Shown: positions 1 through 12,770, counted from the stretch's first letter. The stretch: 64,000 bases of DNA from Apricaphanius iberus (GCA_028564705.1 JAPXFQ010001150.1:186001-250000); one strand, 5' to 3'. Notes: a model not told the origin generated them from the sequence alone. A program made the numbers and translations.

Positions 1-600
1 TGAGCACCCAGAGAGCTATCTGGTCTGGCAAGATACATTTTACTGTTTTGTACATTTTAACACACACACAACAAGAGATATAGGGCCTGATTTATCAAGA
101 TTCTTGATAACGAATGCAAAATTGAGTGCGGCGATAAAAAAATTGCACAAGTGGGTTGTCCTTAATTTGCGGGGGATTTACTAAGATTGCGTGAGCAATT
201 CACATAAGGCAGAGGAGTTTGCGGCCGCTAATGCAAGCTGCATTGTGGCTAGAGAGAGAAAGAATATGTGCATAGATTCATGATGCATATTTGTGACCAA
301 AAAAAAGGGGGGGGGCAACACGTGTATCAATTCTTTGCACACATCTTATTGCAGGGTTAGACTGATCAAAACTGCAGCATGTCCAGAACTAGGTGGCTAA
401 AATATCCTTATTCTGCTAATATTGTTGAAATGCATCACACTTTATGATGGCCTCTATTGAATGTCAAGGCAATAGAAAAAAAATGTAATCTTGAAAATAT
501 GTAATCTGAGATGTATGAATTTTATTTTTAAAATGTCATATATAATGCAATTTATAATTGTGGTATTTTATATGATTGCTAGGTTTTATTAATAGTACTC
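1..600. other. Non-coding A+T-rich flank
   Basis: No credible coding region is seen. The stretch at 85-250 has the 'gatttatcaag' / 'gatttactaag' style often found near ends of fish DNA transposons, but I could not pair it with a second terminus. There is a homopolymer junction (A run followed by a G run) near 300-316. Confidence 0.4.
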
Positions 601-3345
601 CAGGAAGGAGTCTACTACGGGAGAAACTAATGAGGATCCACTAGGATCATAACTCACTGTGTGCTCAGCGCGTCTTCACCATGAGAGCGTAGTGAGTTAT
701 GATGCATCTTTGGGGGGAAAACAGGTCAATATTTACATAACTGTCAGGTTTATGGCCATTAGAGTGTTAGTTATGGAATCTCTGCGCCCCCCGGCCTATG
801 GTCCTGACCGGGGCTTGGCCAGTGGGGGGGCCACTGCCGCCGGCTGGGGGGGATGTGATCGGCGGGCACTGCTGCCTTTCCCATCTCCCTGGCCTGGTTC
901 TTGTCGCTGGCTCCCCAATGGCCCTTTGCCGTGGCCTGTGCGTCGGGGTGTCCGCAGGTGGCCACGGCGGGTGGGCGCCGTCTCAGCCATATTGACACTT
1001 GACGTAGGTCCTGGGCCTTGGTCCAAGCACTCTGTGGGGTGCTGGGTCGGGCCCTTTGACCGGTGTCGGTCGGCCTCCGCGGTTGGCTGACCGGGTGGTG
1101 GGGTGTGGGCTGGTGGATGGAGTTGCTGGGTTTGGTTGCCTCCCGGCCATCGGGCGGTAGTAGCAAGGCTGGTGGATGACAGCCTGGGGGGTTGGCGGCC
1201 TGGGGTTTCGGATTGCCCTGGGCTCCGCGTGGCATGTCCAGGGTATCCGAGTTGGTGGTGGGCTGGGTTACTGCCTCAGCGTTGGGGCCCTTGGTGTGCT
1301 GGCTGTGCTTGGGGCCTCTGTTGTTGGCTGGGAGGCATTTACCTCTAGCACATGTACTCTCCCTAACCGGGGTGCACTTGGACGGGGGGAGGGTGGGCTA
1401 AACTCAGCCTGGGTGTCTAGTGTCCTGTGTTTTTTTAGTAGTCTGAATGTTGAAATTGATTTAGGTCTTCCCCTCGGATGGGGGCGGTGGATGTGCTTCA
1501 GCGCTGAAGGCAAGATCCCTTATAGGGGACCTCACCGGTGGTGCCGGTGCCCATCGCTTAACTGCATCCAGACAATGATGGCCTAGGGTGGGAGATGGGG
1601 GTGCCTGGCAGCATTCCCATGTCCTGCCCCTCTGTTTTAAGTGCACATTAGAACAACACGCAACAACACCACAATCGAGCGGGGGGAGAGAGGCTGGGGG
1701 TCTTTCCACACCCCTGTTTTTTAGGCCATCAGGGGTTGGAGCCCAGATGGCTTATCAGGCCGTCTGGTCGGGGACCTGGGCTGGTGGGCTACTCTTGCCA
1801 AGGTGGGGGTCTTGGTGGTCTGCTTGTCCCCATCTTGGTGGGTAAGGGGTTCGTCTCCCAGGTGCAGGGCCAGGTTGCTCTATAGGGGCATCTGTCCCTG
1901 GGCCTGGGAGTATAGAGTATGTATGGGGCGTATGAATGAGTGTACAGTGTATGTCTTGTATGTCTCCGTCTACTTGTCAGGTTGGATGTTTGGCACTGTG
2001 CATCTTTTTTCCGCTCAGTCACTCCCTGTCGGTGACTGATGCCCCTGCACGCTGGTCGATGGTGGTTCTCAATGCATTGGGGCTGGGGGCGCGGATACGA
2101 CCCGGCTCGGTCCTCGTGCATGCCTGGCTGGTCCGGGGTGGGCTGGTGTGACGGGCGGCCACTGTTTCAGGTCGACATCCTCCTTGGATTGCCTGGGGCA
2201 CCTCTTATGGGGGTGCGGCTGTTGAAAGGTAGGTTGGTGCCGTTTGGTGGGTCGTGGGGACCGTGTCTGGCGCTCAGTCATCCTGACGGTTCTGTGGGTT
2301 CCGCGGCCTGGTCTGTTCATTTGGGGGGGCTGTCCATCATTGGCTGGGCCCCTGGTCTCGGCGCTCTGGTGGGGCGGGATCTGGACCCGGGTGCTGGTAG
2401 ATCTAGGTGTCCAGGTGCTGGCTTGGCGCAGCCTGCGAAGGGCGTACATCCGCTGCAGCTTTTACTGTGGCTCCCTGCCCGGGCGTAGCCGGTCTCCGGC
2501 GGATCCCTTGGGCTCATCCCTACGATATCCCGGGCCCCTGCATTGCGGCTGGTGGGTGTTCCCCAGGGGCTTCCATCTGTTCCTCTCTTGGTGGGTGATC
2601 GGCCCTGCGCTGGTCCGCCTGTGGCTCCTGCGCTCTCTGGGACTCTGGACGCGTGCGTCTCCTACCTCCTTTATGTCTGCATCGATTCCTGTAGGACGGA
2701 TCGACGGTTCATTACACCAGCTATCAATCACTTGCATGTGGAAACCTAATTCACACCTACATGCTCGCACACACACATAAGTGTGGGGACATTGGTGAGT
2801 AAGGACATATCTTGAGCTGAGGTTATCGTCATTAGTTAGTTGTTACCAGGAGCTTACCAGAAACATTATTGTTGTGTTCATTAATCCATTTTTGTGTGTA
2901 GTAAATGTCTAATTCGTAGTTTATATTACTAGATCCGTTTGGTTAATGTTGTTCTGTTCTATTGGTGTTTTTTGTTTATTTTGTTTTCCTACTTCTCTGC
3001 CGTCCAACAGAGGTGGAGGACTGGGATGTTTTCTTGTGTTCTTTGTTTACCTCCCTGTCTTCTATCGTCAGTTCACAATTCTACCGGTCCTGTTTCTCTT
3101 TTTCATCTTCTTCCTTTCTTCTTTCTTATCTCAAATTCGTGTCCATAACTTCAAGAAATTAAATCCACAGTAATCACTAACAAAGATTTGTCATACATAT
3201 ATATCAAGTGTAGTATTATAGCAAAACTGTAATGCTCTACTTGGGAAAGTAAATCTTTTGGGCTTGTACTTGGTACTCAGACACCAATTCTGAGTAGCAA
3301 ACTGCTAGACAGGACACATAAAAAAAAGGGAAAAAAAAGAGTGTT
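601..3345 (+). repeat. Long GC-rich unclassified dispersed repeat, copy 1
   Basis: This 2.7-kb block is far richer in G and C than its surroundings over about 780-2700, then turns T-rich. Parts recur in the window: the phrase around 1890-1930 ('cctgggagtatagagt') is matched near 31760 and, more loosely, near 56745. The 3' portion ('ttaaatccacag', then 'agacaccaattctgagt' near 3281) is matched at 33355-33480 and, reversed, at 29020-29110. Many overlapping open frames occur on both strands, as expected for GC-rich non-coding DNA; none resembles a known protein. The orientation follows the shared order of blocks. The class is unknown; it could be a non-autonomous retroelement or a large DNA element. 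Confidence 0.6.
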
Positions 3346-5940
3346 AGTTACTCCTTGGTTATATTGTGTGTGAATTACATTTTTCGTTTGTTAATAGTAA
3401 ACCTATGTTGAATGTGGTAGCGCAAAATCACACTGTGCCTGGAACGCCTACTTCTTTGCCTGGTCTCCTCCCAATATTTTGCATCTTCTTACAGAAACCC
3501 CCAGATTGCATATTCATCAAGGGAAAATGGATTGCGTGTGTCTTGCTGTGGGTTTAACACGCGCAATGCTCTCTGTGCCGTGTTGATAGGTCAGCCTCAG
3601 CCTGTTTTTGCAGATTACAACGTGAGGTTAAAAATCAAGTATATTTCCAAGTTTACTGTTAAAATACACTTCCAATAAAATGAGTATTGGCTAAACTCGT
3701 TACTGTTTCTATGTTGAGGCAGTGGAGAGTGTTATTGGCAGCTGCTGAAAGTAACTAATAAAGTAACTTGTAATCTAATGTAGTTACATTTAAAATATTC
3801 AGTACAGTAACTAAGTTACTTTTGGAAGGAATAATGAGTAGTCAGTAATCTGATTACTTTTTAAAAGTAACTCTGGCAACACTGCGCTTCAGTAGGATTT
3901 AACAGGTGACAGTAACTAGCTTAACACAATATATTGACATGTATTAACTAGTCATTTAGCTAACATCTGCATGCAACCGCACAACTCAACTTACAGTTGT
4001 TTCGTTAAAACAGCAAAGTTTCTTGCCTTCTGCTGGTTTGCTGAACATGCAGCTCTCTGCATCAGACTCCAGGTGGAGATTCACCAGACACATATACGTG
4101 TATGATGCATTTAAAGACAGGTCGGAAAACAAGTTACCCTGTAAAAACGAGAGAAAAAAATCCCAAAACATTTCTGTATTTTTTTACATTTTATTTAGGC
4201 TTTTCTGGTTTGTTAAAAAAAGCACATAGGTCATAGAGAAAAAATAATACATAAATAAATTTTGCAACTTTACGGGGTGCTTTGACTCACCTGTTAGAAG
4301 CTCTATGGTTATGATTGGATCAGATTATTTTTCCATTTAATTCCAGTTATTAGAATTTATTTTTGCTTTCATATTTCTACTCTTCTATTTTGTTGTTTTT
4401 AACATGCACTTCCCTCTTTCTACTTTCCTCTTACATTTACAGATCTTCCTCACCTGCTGGTAATTGTTTCTGAAATCAAACTAATTAGAAATGCTTATTC
4501 CACAAGAGCTTTAGGGTTATCCCTCTTGATCGCTCAATGGGTATGTTTTGTTCTGTGCTTGAAGTCATTACCAAATCAGAGTTCAGCAAACATCAGGTAA
4601 GAGCAATTTGGCATTTGACTCGACAGGACTTTGCTCCTCTTGTTTAGTTTTTGTGGAATGTGTGCGTGTGTGTGTCCACGGGCACACGTGTTTGAGCACG
4701 AGACCTAAAATTTTGTGTATGTTGAAACATGAAGTACCTACTGGACAACTTGGCTTCAAAGGGTTTTCAAAGGATGTCAGGATCATTAAGGGCTGTTAAT
4801 ATTTTGTGCCTTTGTTGTATAAGCATTAAAAGCATTTTTGGCAAAGTCGATCTTAATCACTGCTTTGTTGGACATATTTTATAGCAGTTTGGTGTTGGGT
4901 TTGGACCAGTTCTAACTCATTTATTTCCATGAAAAGCAAAAGAGATTTACTTTCAGTTATATTTTCTAAGTTGTTTGGTTTGTTAGTCACAAAATGTTTC
5001 TGGCACAACTTTACCAACTCCCAAGGTGCATGTAGGTCAAAGATCTGGTGCGATGAAGATTTAAACACAACACTTAAAACATGAGGAAGTAATTTTGCAG
5101 ACCACCTTGTTGTACTTGTGTTTTTTCTGCTTGGGGCTTTCATAAATTCAGGAATATTAAAGAATTAATTGTAAAATATTGACACACCCTTTAAATTGAC
5201 CAAAATTTAAAGACAATTTTAAAGAGACAGGGTTTTTATCACCTTTCAGGACTTTAAAACCCCAGAAAAACCCTGATTATGCACCACCTATAAGGCAATA
5301 TTAAATAGGAGTTTTTCATAAACTCTCAATATACTTTAAGTGTAAAATCATTTAAACACCATGTTAGTGGCAGGATCAATGTAAAGGGGTTTCTTACTTG
5401 CAAAACATTGTATAATACGCCATGCTGAAGCTAGGAAATCTGGAAAACCTGTAGGATTGCGGCCCTCGAGGACTGGAGCTGAACACCCCTGGTTTAAGCA
5501 CTACGTTACAACAACATACTTCCCAGGTTTATATGGACATGGTCAGATGTATGTGAGTCAAGTTAACTTGATGCTGAGAGGGACATATGAAGAATGCAAA
5601 AAATAAAGATTTCAAGATAAAAAAATTTCAAGATAAAAAAAAGAATTAAAGAAAATGTTTTCACTCAGACAGCAAAAAAAAACCCTATATTTGAGATTAA
5701 AGAACGCTTTGAGAGGTTTTTGCTTGGAAAATTTTTCTTTAATTTGAAATATATTTTTTTATATACTCATAAAAAATACTTTCTATAATAGCTTTTTTGG
5801 TCTCAATTATCACAATATTTTGCTATTAGTGAGACTTTTTTTTCCTCTCTATAATTGTTCCTATCAAAATAGTTTTCCCTCCCAGATCGCTTTTTTTCCT
5901 TTATTAAAACCACATATCTAGCTCCATATATACACAGTTT
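3346..5940. other. Non-coding stretch with short repeat remnants
   Basis: No gene is supported. At about 3740-3880 there is a small repeat made of recurring 'aagtaact' and 'agttact' words in both orientations, ending 'ggcaacactg', typical of short fish MITE-like repeats. At about 5455-5495 'gcggccctcgaggactgg' resembles a common DNA-transposon terminus. The rest is A+T-rich sequence with poly-A and poly-T runs. Confidence 0.4.
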
Positions 5941-5949
5941 TATTTGTAT

Positions 5950-6460
5950 AGGAACTTTGCTCGTCTATCTTTCTGAGTGGCAAATTTTTCAATGACTCTG
6001 GTGTTGAAATCAGGGATGTCCCGTGTTAGTTTTTTCTCTATAGAAAGCATAGCCGAGCATTGAGGCGATCTTTTGTATTCCTGAGGAAAGTTTTCTGTCT
6101 TTTTAAAGTCTAAAAGCACCTCTCTGATTCAGATGTTGTCATCGGTGTGGTGATGAGGATGTTGAGAAGACTTACAGTTTCAGTAAATGTGTTCTGAAGG
6201 TTATTCTCCATCAGAACCTGAAAGAGAGCCAGCGCACCACTGCAACTCTGGAACTCCTCGCTGCAGATCAGGGACAGTTATATTTTAAGTCTGGCCTTGT
6301 CCAGTGAGGGATAGGCTTCCACTGTGGTATCCAGCGCTGAATCTGGGAACGTCTTGTGGTGTTTTGGGAACAAGTCTCCTTGCAGCAGAGTGGCACTGAC
6401 CAGGTGTTTGGTGAAGGAAAACCGCTCCTTGGCATGGCACATAATGGTGTCACATACCTA
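5950..6460 (-). pseudogene. hAT (ZMYM1-like) transposase, C-terminal dimerisation region, broken
   Basis: Read on the minus strand, 6110-5950 contains a peptide with AMLSIEKKLTRDIPDF followed by NTRVIEKFATQKDRRAK. This is the conserved end of hAT-family transposases of the ZMYM1-like group. The preceding residues (DRLNAR) lie in another frame, so there is a frameshift near 6065. Further upstream on the same strand (6450-6260) is a peptide with 'ALDTTVEAYPSLD'-like content in an interrupted frame. In intact relatives this region follows the catalytic core directly, but here it is about 2 kb away from the core at 8400-9190 because other repeats, including a LINE-tail copy at 6966, lie between. 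I infer a single dead hAT copy. Exact boundaries are uncertain. Confidence 0.65.
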
Positions 6461-6965
6461 TGAAATTATATACAAATAAAAAATAGGTAGGAAGTAGGTT
6501 TTGAAATTTTATTTATAACGAAAGGCTATAATTCTCCTTTACTTTCCTGAATACCTATAATTGTGTAATGAGCCAATAAGGCTTACACTATATATTCATA
6601 TCATAACATGACAATGTATATTTCAGTCAGTAGCACTATTGCGGCCAATGCGGTGATAAGTTGTTGTGCCTTCTATCCATTTGTCAGCAGGGGCAAGTAT
6701 TTACCTGCAATGCCAAATGGTGTTGCCTGTCTTCTCCCAATGTCCTCCGTTTCTTCGTGGATGGCTCCTGTTCAGGTCCCCGGTACTCCTGAACCTCAAC
6801 TAGAGAAAGGACAGCTTCACTGATGATACAGAAACAATTTGTAAGTTCTAAAAGTCATTTCTGTAATTCGGTTACTGTATAAGATAGATACATTCGGTAT
6901 ATATTTATTTATTTATTTATCTTACTCCATCCTTATTTTATTCCATATATATATATATATATATA

Positions 6966-7560
6966 TTCAATTCAATTCAGTTTATTTATATAGCGCCGTT
7001 TCACAACAGATGTCATCTCAAGGCACTTTACAAGAAGAGTTATTACAATACAATGTTTAATTTAGAAATTAGAGAACCACAGAAGATTGCGTCGTGTAAT
7101 TCTCAGCAATCCCTCACACTGAGCAAGCACGAAGCGACAGTGGAAAGGAAAAACTCCCTTTTAACAGGAAGAAACCTCCGGCAGAACCAGGCTCAGCACA
7201 AGCGGTCATCTGCCGAGACCGTCTGTGGTTTGGAGAATACAGAACAGAGACACAGAACAGAGACACAGAAAGAACAACAGAACTGATGCAGAAGTTTGTT
7301 GCAGGATGTGGAGAACTTTCCGTCACTGCAATGCCATCTTAGTCAGGGTCGTCAAGCAGGGCGGGTCAGGAGCACCTACTGTAGGAGGAGACTAAGAGAA
7401 AACTGGTTAGCGCTTGAATTGACAGCACATCATGTAGTTGGGGAGAAGTAGGAGAGAAAGTAGGAACAGACCCTAATAATGTCCTCCAACAGCCTAGCCT
7501 AAAGCAGCATAGCTACTAGCATTAACCTGTCTCCTAGCTACTAGGAGACCTAGCTACTAA
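6966..7560 (+). repeat. LINE-tail-type repeat (TTTATTTATATAGCGCC family), copy a
   Basis: It starts with 'ttcaattcaattcagttt' and 'atttatatagcgcc', continues with 'cacaacagatgtcatctc' and 'aaaaactcccttttaacagg', and ends near repeated 'agctactaggagacc' words. Closely similar copies lie at 30236, 51158 and, reversed, 50430-50670. It is non-coding; short open frames across it are products of the repeat. It sits between the two surviving parts of the hAT transposase and probably inserted there. A (TA)n run at 6945-6964 lies just before it. Confidence 0.75.
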
Positions 7561-8329
7561 CACTTTCTACCTGGCTTACATTAACCTATCTCTACTATAT
7601 ATACTATATATATATACACATATATATTTTTTGCCACCGGAGATGTTAATTTCCCTGAGGGAGTCATCCCAAAAGCAATAAAGTTAAGTCTAAGTCTAAG
7701 ACATATAATCCCAGGACTGCATTAAATCATAAGTCCCTGTATTTACACATTTCAAACTCATCATATTGTTACAGATAAATTCATTGTTTTAACAAGATGA
7801 GAGATTAAACATTAAGGGCTATATAAAGTCTATTCAAAGAGAATTAACCCACTGATGTATGAATTATTAAAAAACAGCGCCACATTTTTCCACATTAAAC
7901 ATTTTACATCTGCAGATGCAGAGTGATGCTTTTCTCTATTTTAAGCTTATTTGAATTTTTATTCAGTTTATTTATTTTCATCTATAAAGCTATTTATAAA
8001 GTAATATGCTGTCATATTCATATGATATAGATATTCTATAAAAACACAGCTTATCATTTTCTATTTATTTATCACGGAGGCAAACATGATAATTACAACG
8101 TATGTATCTATATAAAATTTTATACTATATCTATTTACTTTCCAGTGAGTGGCAGAGTGTTAGATGACGCACTGATTTTCAATGAAGTAAGCAATTTACA
8201 AATATATCAATTATACATCCATATCCATGTACAGATTAAAAAACAGCCTTAGTTTAAATAGACTTACACTGTAGTGGAAAGGGATAACATTTGGTAACAC
8301 TGTGCATACATGCATTGCTTACCCGATAA

Positions 8330-9190
8330 CCTGCATGTTGTCAATGAATCTCTGGATGATTCCTGAGATGTAGACAGAATCTATGTTCCTTTTCTGCAGC
8401 TGGTTTTACAGCATGTCCACATGTTGCATTATTTTGTGGAAGAGGGCCAGGAAAAAACAGAAAGCATCATATTCCAGCATTCTCACATAGCCACCAGCCT
8501 CTCTCTTCGTGGGGCCGTCAAATTCAGCTCTGTCCCGGATGGTCTCAAAACACTTCAACAGATCCGCCTTGTGTTCATACACTGTGTTAACAGCGCGAAT
8601 GTTGAAGTTCCAGCACGTTGCCGATGCACTTGGAAGTCGATGCGCCATCACTTCATCAAGCACTGCTGTTCTCTTGCTTGACTTGAAAAAAAACGAAGAA
8701 AATCCCTCTATGTCAGAAAAACAGTGACTGATCTGTGGGATGTAGGATGTTGCTTGTTGCATTACAAGGTTTAACTGGTGGGCATAACAGTGAACATAGT
8801 AAGCATTTCCATAGGTGTCCTGGACCATACGCTGAACTCCTCATGTGGCTCCCCTCATCACTGATGCCCCATCGTAGGCCTGAGCGATCAGCTTCTTTTC
8901 TTGTCCCTCGGGAAGGATGGTGTGCAACCTTTCCAATAAGGCACCAGCAATTACATCCGCATTGGTAACAAAGAGCTTAATAAACTCAAAAAAACACTCC
9001 TGGACATTATGGGTGTTGTCAATGTATCAATGTGTCAACGTCAGGACTAACTGACAGTGTGTGGAAATGTCGGTAGTTCAATCAGCTTGAATGGCTAAAA
9101 AGTCAGCTGTTTTTACTTCATCCAATATTTTTTATCTCAGAACTGCCAGCATACAGTCCGGTAACTCATTTTGTACCGTCTTTGATGTGC
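8330..9190 (-). pseudogene. hAT (ZMYM1-like) transposase, catalytic region, broken
   Basis: The open part at 8828-8406 (140 codons) includes the motif CYAHQLNLVMQQA, then 'LPSASATCWNFNIRAVNTVYEH' type sequence, which is characteristic of ZMYM1-like hAT transposases (RNase-H-like catalytic domain with its insertion). Upstream on the same strand, 9190-8830 continues the domain ('LIAQAYDGASVMRG') but is crossed by stop codons, for example after 'QAD' and in 'LTLTH*'. The product would cut and rejoin transposon ends in the nucleus, but this copy cannot encode it. It is continuous with the N-terminal part at 9192-9809. Confidence 0.75.
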
Positions 9191-9191
9191 C

Positions 9192-9809
9192 TCAAAAAAC
9201 AGTTGCATTTTCAGGGTGATCGTTCAAGTCCCGGTCAATGGAGGCCATCAAGTCGACTAAACCTCTGAAAATTCCTGGGTTTTCAGAACTGTCCCTTTCA
9301 TCATGTCCCCGCAATGCAAGTTCAAAAGCACCACAAAACTTAATACAGTAAATGAGTGTAGATAAAATATGACGATTCTTATCAACCTTTTCATTGTGCT
9401 TTCTTACCACAACGCAGTGTCTTTTATCCAGCCGCGCTGCTTTGCTAATTTTTCCTAGCATGGCTAGCTTGATGCAATTTTCCATATGAACTTTTGAAGG
9501 TTCATGCATTTTTATGCATTCAGAGAGGTGCTTCAAGTCGGTTTGTCCTGACTGTGTCCACGTTGAATCACATTTTTCGCTTTTAAAAAGAATGCAGGGG
9601 AAGCAGAAAAGTGCATTGACTATTCCACAGCCTGTCAGCCACGATTTTTGCTCGAACCAATGCCTGCAAAAACTCCGGTTGTAGACCTTATTTTTCTCCT
9701 TTGACTGCTGGTTAATGATAAGGTCAGACTTGTCGGGTCCCAACTCCTTAACCAGGATTTTCTCCTCCATTGGTCTACTTGTAAATGGGTATATAAATAA
9801 GGATCTCAC
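9192..9809 (-). pseudogene. hAT (ZMYM1-like) transposase, N-terminal TTF-type zinc-finger region
   Basis: A 205-codon open frame carries the features of a TTF-type zinc finger preceding an hAT transposase: 'NRSFCRHWFEQKSWLTG', then 'NALFCFPCILF', then 'KHLSECIKMHEPSKVH'. It continues into the helical region with 'RKHNEKVDKNRHILSTLI' and 'LALRGHDE', a hallmark of the ZMYM1/DUF4371-containing group. The frame closes with TGA at about 9192 just where intact family members would enter the catalytic core, which is found on the same strand below 9190. No intact start or promoter was identified. It is a decayed autonomous element rather than a host ZMYM gene, because of the stops and the later frameshift. 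Confidence 0.75.
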
Positions 9810-9839
9810 CGAATTTGGTGAAAACTATTCTTCGCCATA

Positions 9840-12120
9840 GACTATATCCATATCGCTCGTTAACTTTGCCATCATTACTATGACTGACCGCGAAAGCCTC
9901 AAAAGGAAAAAAAACCTTAAATCTCAGATTTTTCTGCTGCTAAAATTCTGAGTGACTGATTGGCTGCATGTTTATTAATTTACCCTAGCAACAGTACATG
10001 ACTTTCCATTTGGCTGCACTGCAGGAGCACTTTTTCTCAGCGCCCCATGACAGAAACGATGCAAGTCTGTATGTGGAAATTCGCTGGTGAATTAAAGTCA
10101 CTAGGTGGGAAATGTGGTATATGTTATTTATATTGCATGTAGGCACACACTGTGGGAAAAGACAAATTAAAAAACGTAATTTGTAAAAATAGATTTTACA
10201 TTTTTACCCCCTCTTATCAGGGAGGGCGGTGCCCCAGCGCCCCCTATTGGCCGGCCGCTACTGCCAGCCCGGTATATAAAAAAATCGGTGGGTGTTGTTT
10301 GCACCCGTTTACTAAACATTCTGAGATGATACAGATCAATTAATTAACCACACAATCCTGTTATAAGATCACATAAGCAGCTTGATAAATGGCTAACACA
10401 ATTTAGAATTAGCATGTAGCCACTTACTTCTCTGTCCATCAGGCGTCTTTGTTCTTTAAACTAGCTGCTGTTCTTTAGGAATGTAGAATAAAATCCTGTA
10501 ATCCATGCAGCCAATTGGGCGTTTTTATAGAGAAAGTAAAAAATCCCCAAAAAAAAAGTTATTTAAGCTGCCAAAAAATAAAGCAGCCATAAACTTTAAG
10601 GAGGAGGAGGGTGTGTTTGAACTCTATTACAGGTAAGCCGCTCTGCCTGCAGCGGCGGAGCAGACACCTCAACACCCCCTTGTTTTCAACCAGTGATGTC
10701 ACTAGCTGAACACTCGATTTTTAGGAGAGGGAGGGGCAGCTGTTCAGAGGGAAGTTTTCAGGAGGATTACTCAGAGATGCGTGAATTAAGCCAAAAACCA
10801 CTGGTGGTGTTTTTTATGAGAAACTTGCACTACCATATGGTTGAAAACTCCAAAAACTTGATTTTGCATGATATAGTCTCTTTAAGCAAGTCAACGGTGC
10901 TACCAAATGTACCAACGTACACTGTAATTTAGACTCTAAATGGCTAATTCACCTGACTGCATATCATCCAAATAACAACTGAAAACTTATCTCCTCACTA
11001 AGATTTTGAGAAAACCCCATATAAGTATTATTCTGAGACTACTCTACAGTCTTACAAGTTGAAACATTTGAAGAAACTAAAGTAAAATAATTCTAAAGAC
11101 CTGTTTTCTTTCACTTTGTGTTGATCTATTGTAAAGACATTGTTTACTAGATCCCAACTTATTTTGTCATTCTGCTATGTCTTTGAAGTGGAGGTAGAAA
11201 GCTGAGCCTGGCATTAGCCATCTTACTCACCCCAGGGCCCGACACCAATATGTGAATGCTGCTGAAATGAACAATACTGCCTTTACATTCTTTACACAGA
11301 GCCATCAGTCACTGGTTAAACCTAATGAGAGGATGTCTATATGTGGGAGGAAGGGTTGACATAGACATCTCAGAAACACACTCATGGAAAATGTGATACT
11401 AATGGATACATACATATGTACTTATTGTTCTTGACATCTATGTATAATACCAACAAATTCTAATTTTAGCGAAGCAATTTGGTTCTGTGTTCAGTTCAGG
11501 GCTTAATGCTAATGTTCTATGTGCTGAAGTATAGTGTATGCTTTAGCTTATTCATCATTCCATAGTTGTATTGATTGTTGTATAGATCTAGAAAATTAAA
11601 TTAAAAAAATGGCATAGATTATAAAAATACTTTATTCATACCTCGTACGGGATATTTAAAGTATGCAGAAATTTATATATTTACAATTCTGGTTTCAGAT
11701 AAATGAACCAGGTAATGATAGGGTACTCTGGGTTTCACGCTTTGATAGACTAGTGATCTGTCTGGCAAATCTAGATAAACATATTTCTAATGTACCATGA
11801 ACCAAGTTTAGGTTCTACTCCTATTTTGAACTTCAGGCCCTGAGCAACCTGCAGTGTCATGCTACGTGGCAACATACATCATGCTGGCATTCTTTTGGTT
11901 GGTGACAGTGAGGCAGGCAGAGTAAAAGCAGCATGTGCTGAATGAGCAAAGAAATTGATGACAGTAATGCTGCAGCACAGTAGAATTTGTAAGTACTGTA
12001 TTGTTTGACTGTGTTACACATTTTATTGCTGTTCTGTTTTTGTTGAAAAGATGTTATTCCTACTTCTGCGGTCTCGTAACTACTGGAAGGAGGAGTGGAG
12101 AGCAAAGACTGGTAATACCT
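9840..12120. other. Non-coding stretch with dispersed repeat remnants
   Basis: No gene is supported. About 10200-10280 has a GC-rich terminus-like phrase ('gcgccccctattggccgg'). About 10680-10900 resembles a widespread fish repeat ending 'atgatatagtctctttaa'. The remainder (10930-12120) shows no structure I can name. Confidence 0.35.
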
Positions 12121-12137
12121 ACACTCTAAAAAAAGAA

Positions 12138-12550
12138 AAGTTGATTGAACTTAAAAAGATAAGACAACCAGCTGCTCAGCTTTTTTGAGTAAACTCAACT
12201 AAAGGCTTTGCATTGTGTGAGCCTAAATAATGAGGGTAAATCAAAGCGGTATCTCAAATTCAACAAATTGAAGATATTTGGGTCAGGTCTACTCATGTCT
12301 TTGAGCCTATACAACTTATGTTGTTAGGTTGAAAATATATTTGATGAAGTTGAGCCAACTTGTTTACACAAATTGGCTCAACCTAACTGTGTGAATAAGT
12401 CTAAACAGTAGTTTTACGTTTGCCAAATGCAGTATTTCAACTTTGATTTACCCTCTTGATGTAGATTGACTCAACACAAGCCTGCCTGTTGAGTTTCCTC
12501 AATTATGCTTTGCAGCTGGTTGCCTTATTTTTTTTTAAGTTTGCTCAACT
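12138..12550. mobile_element. Palindromic foldback MITE
   Basis: The two ends are inverted copies of each other: the left arm contains 'aagacaaccagctgct' and 'gagtaaactcaac' (12160-12199), the right arm 'gttgagtttcctcaa' and 'gcagctggttgcctta' (12488-12530). Inner parts also pair, for example 'gagggtaaatcaaag' near 12232 with 'ctttgatttaccctc' near 12440. The whole unit of about 410 bp can fold on itself. It is non-coding and is a non-autonomous DNA-transposon relic; the parent family is not identifiable here. Confidence 0.7.
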
Positions 12551-12659
12551 ACTCATCATTCATACTGACAACTCGAAGCACTTTTTACACTCACTAAAGG
12601 GGAACACATTTATGCAGCAATACTGTAGGCATTAAGAGCATCATAGGTAGGACAAAGCT

Positions 12660-12770
12660 ATTGAATCTACCAACCTCCAATTAGAAGAAGCAGGAATTGA
12701 ATCTACCACCCTCCAATTACAAGCCCACTACCCTACCTACTGAGCCACAGTGTCCTATAGATCTTTCATG
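12660..12770 (-). repeat. Decayed tRNA-headed SINE fragment
   Basis: On the minus strand the sequence reads as a tRNA-like head with a 'tggctcagtagg' A-box-like phrase and a later 'gattcaattcc' B-box-like phrase (plus strand 'ggaattgaatctaccacc' and 'ctactgagccacagtg'). It resembles the better copies at 20131 and 48395. It is too diverged to be a functional tRNA gene. Confidence 0.45.

Noticed and set aside
659..2780. Many overlapping open frames in the GC-rich block
   Set aside because: They occur on both strands in a GC-rich repeat, carry no known domain and are not kept in the other copies.
7053..7286. Small protein conserved at 7053, 30329 and 51246
   Set aside because: The similarity simply follows the repeat itself; the frames differ in length and end within it.
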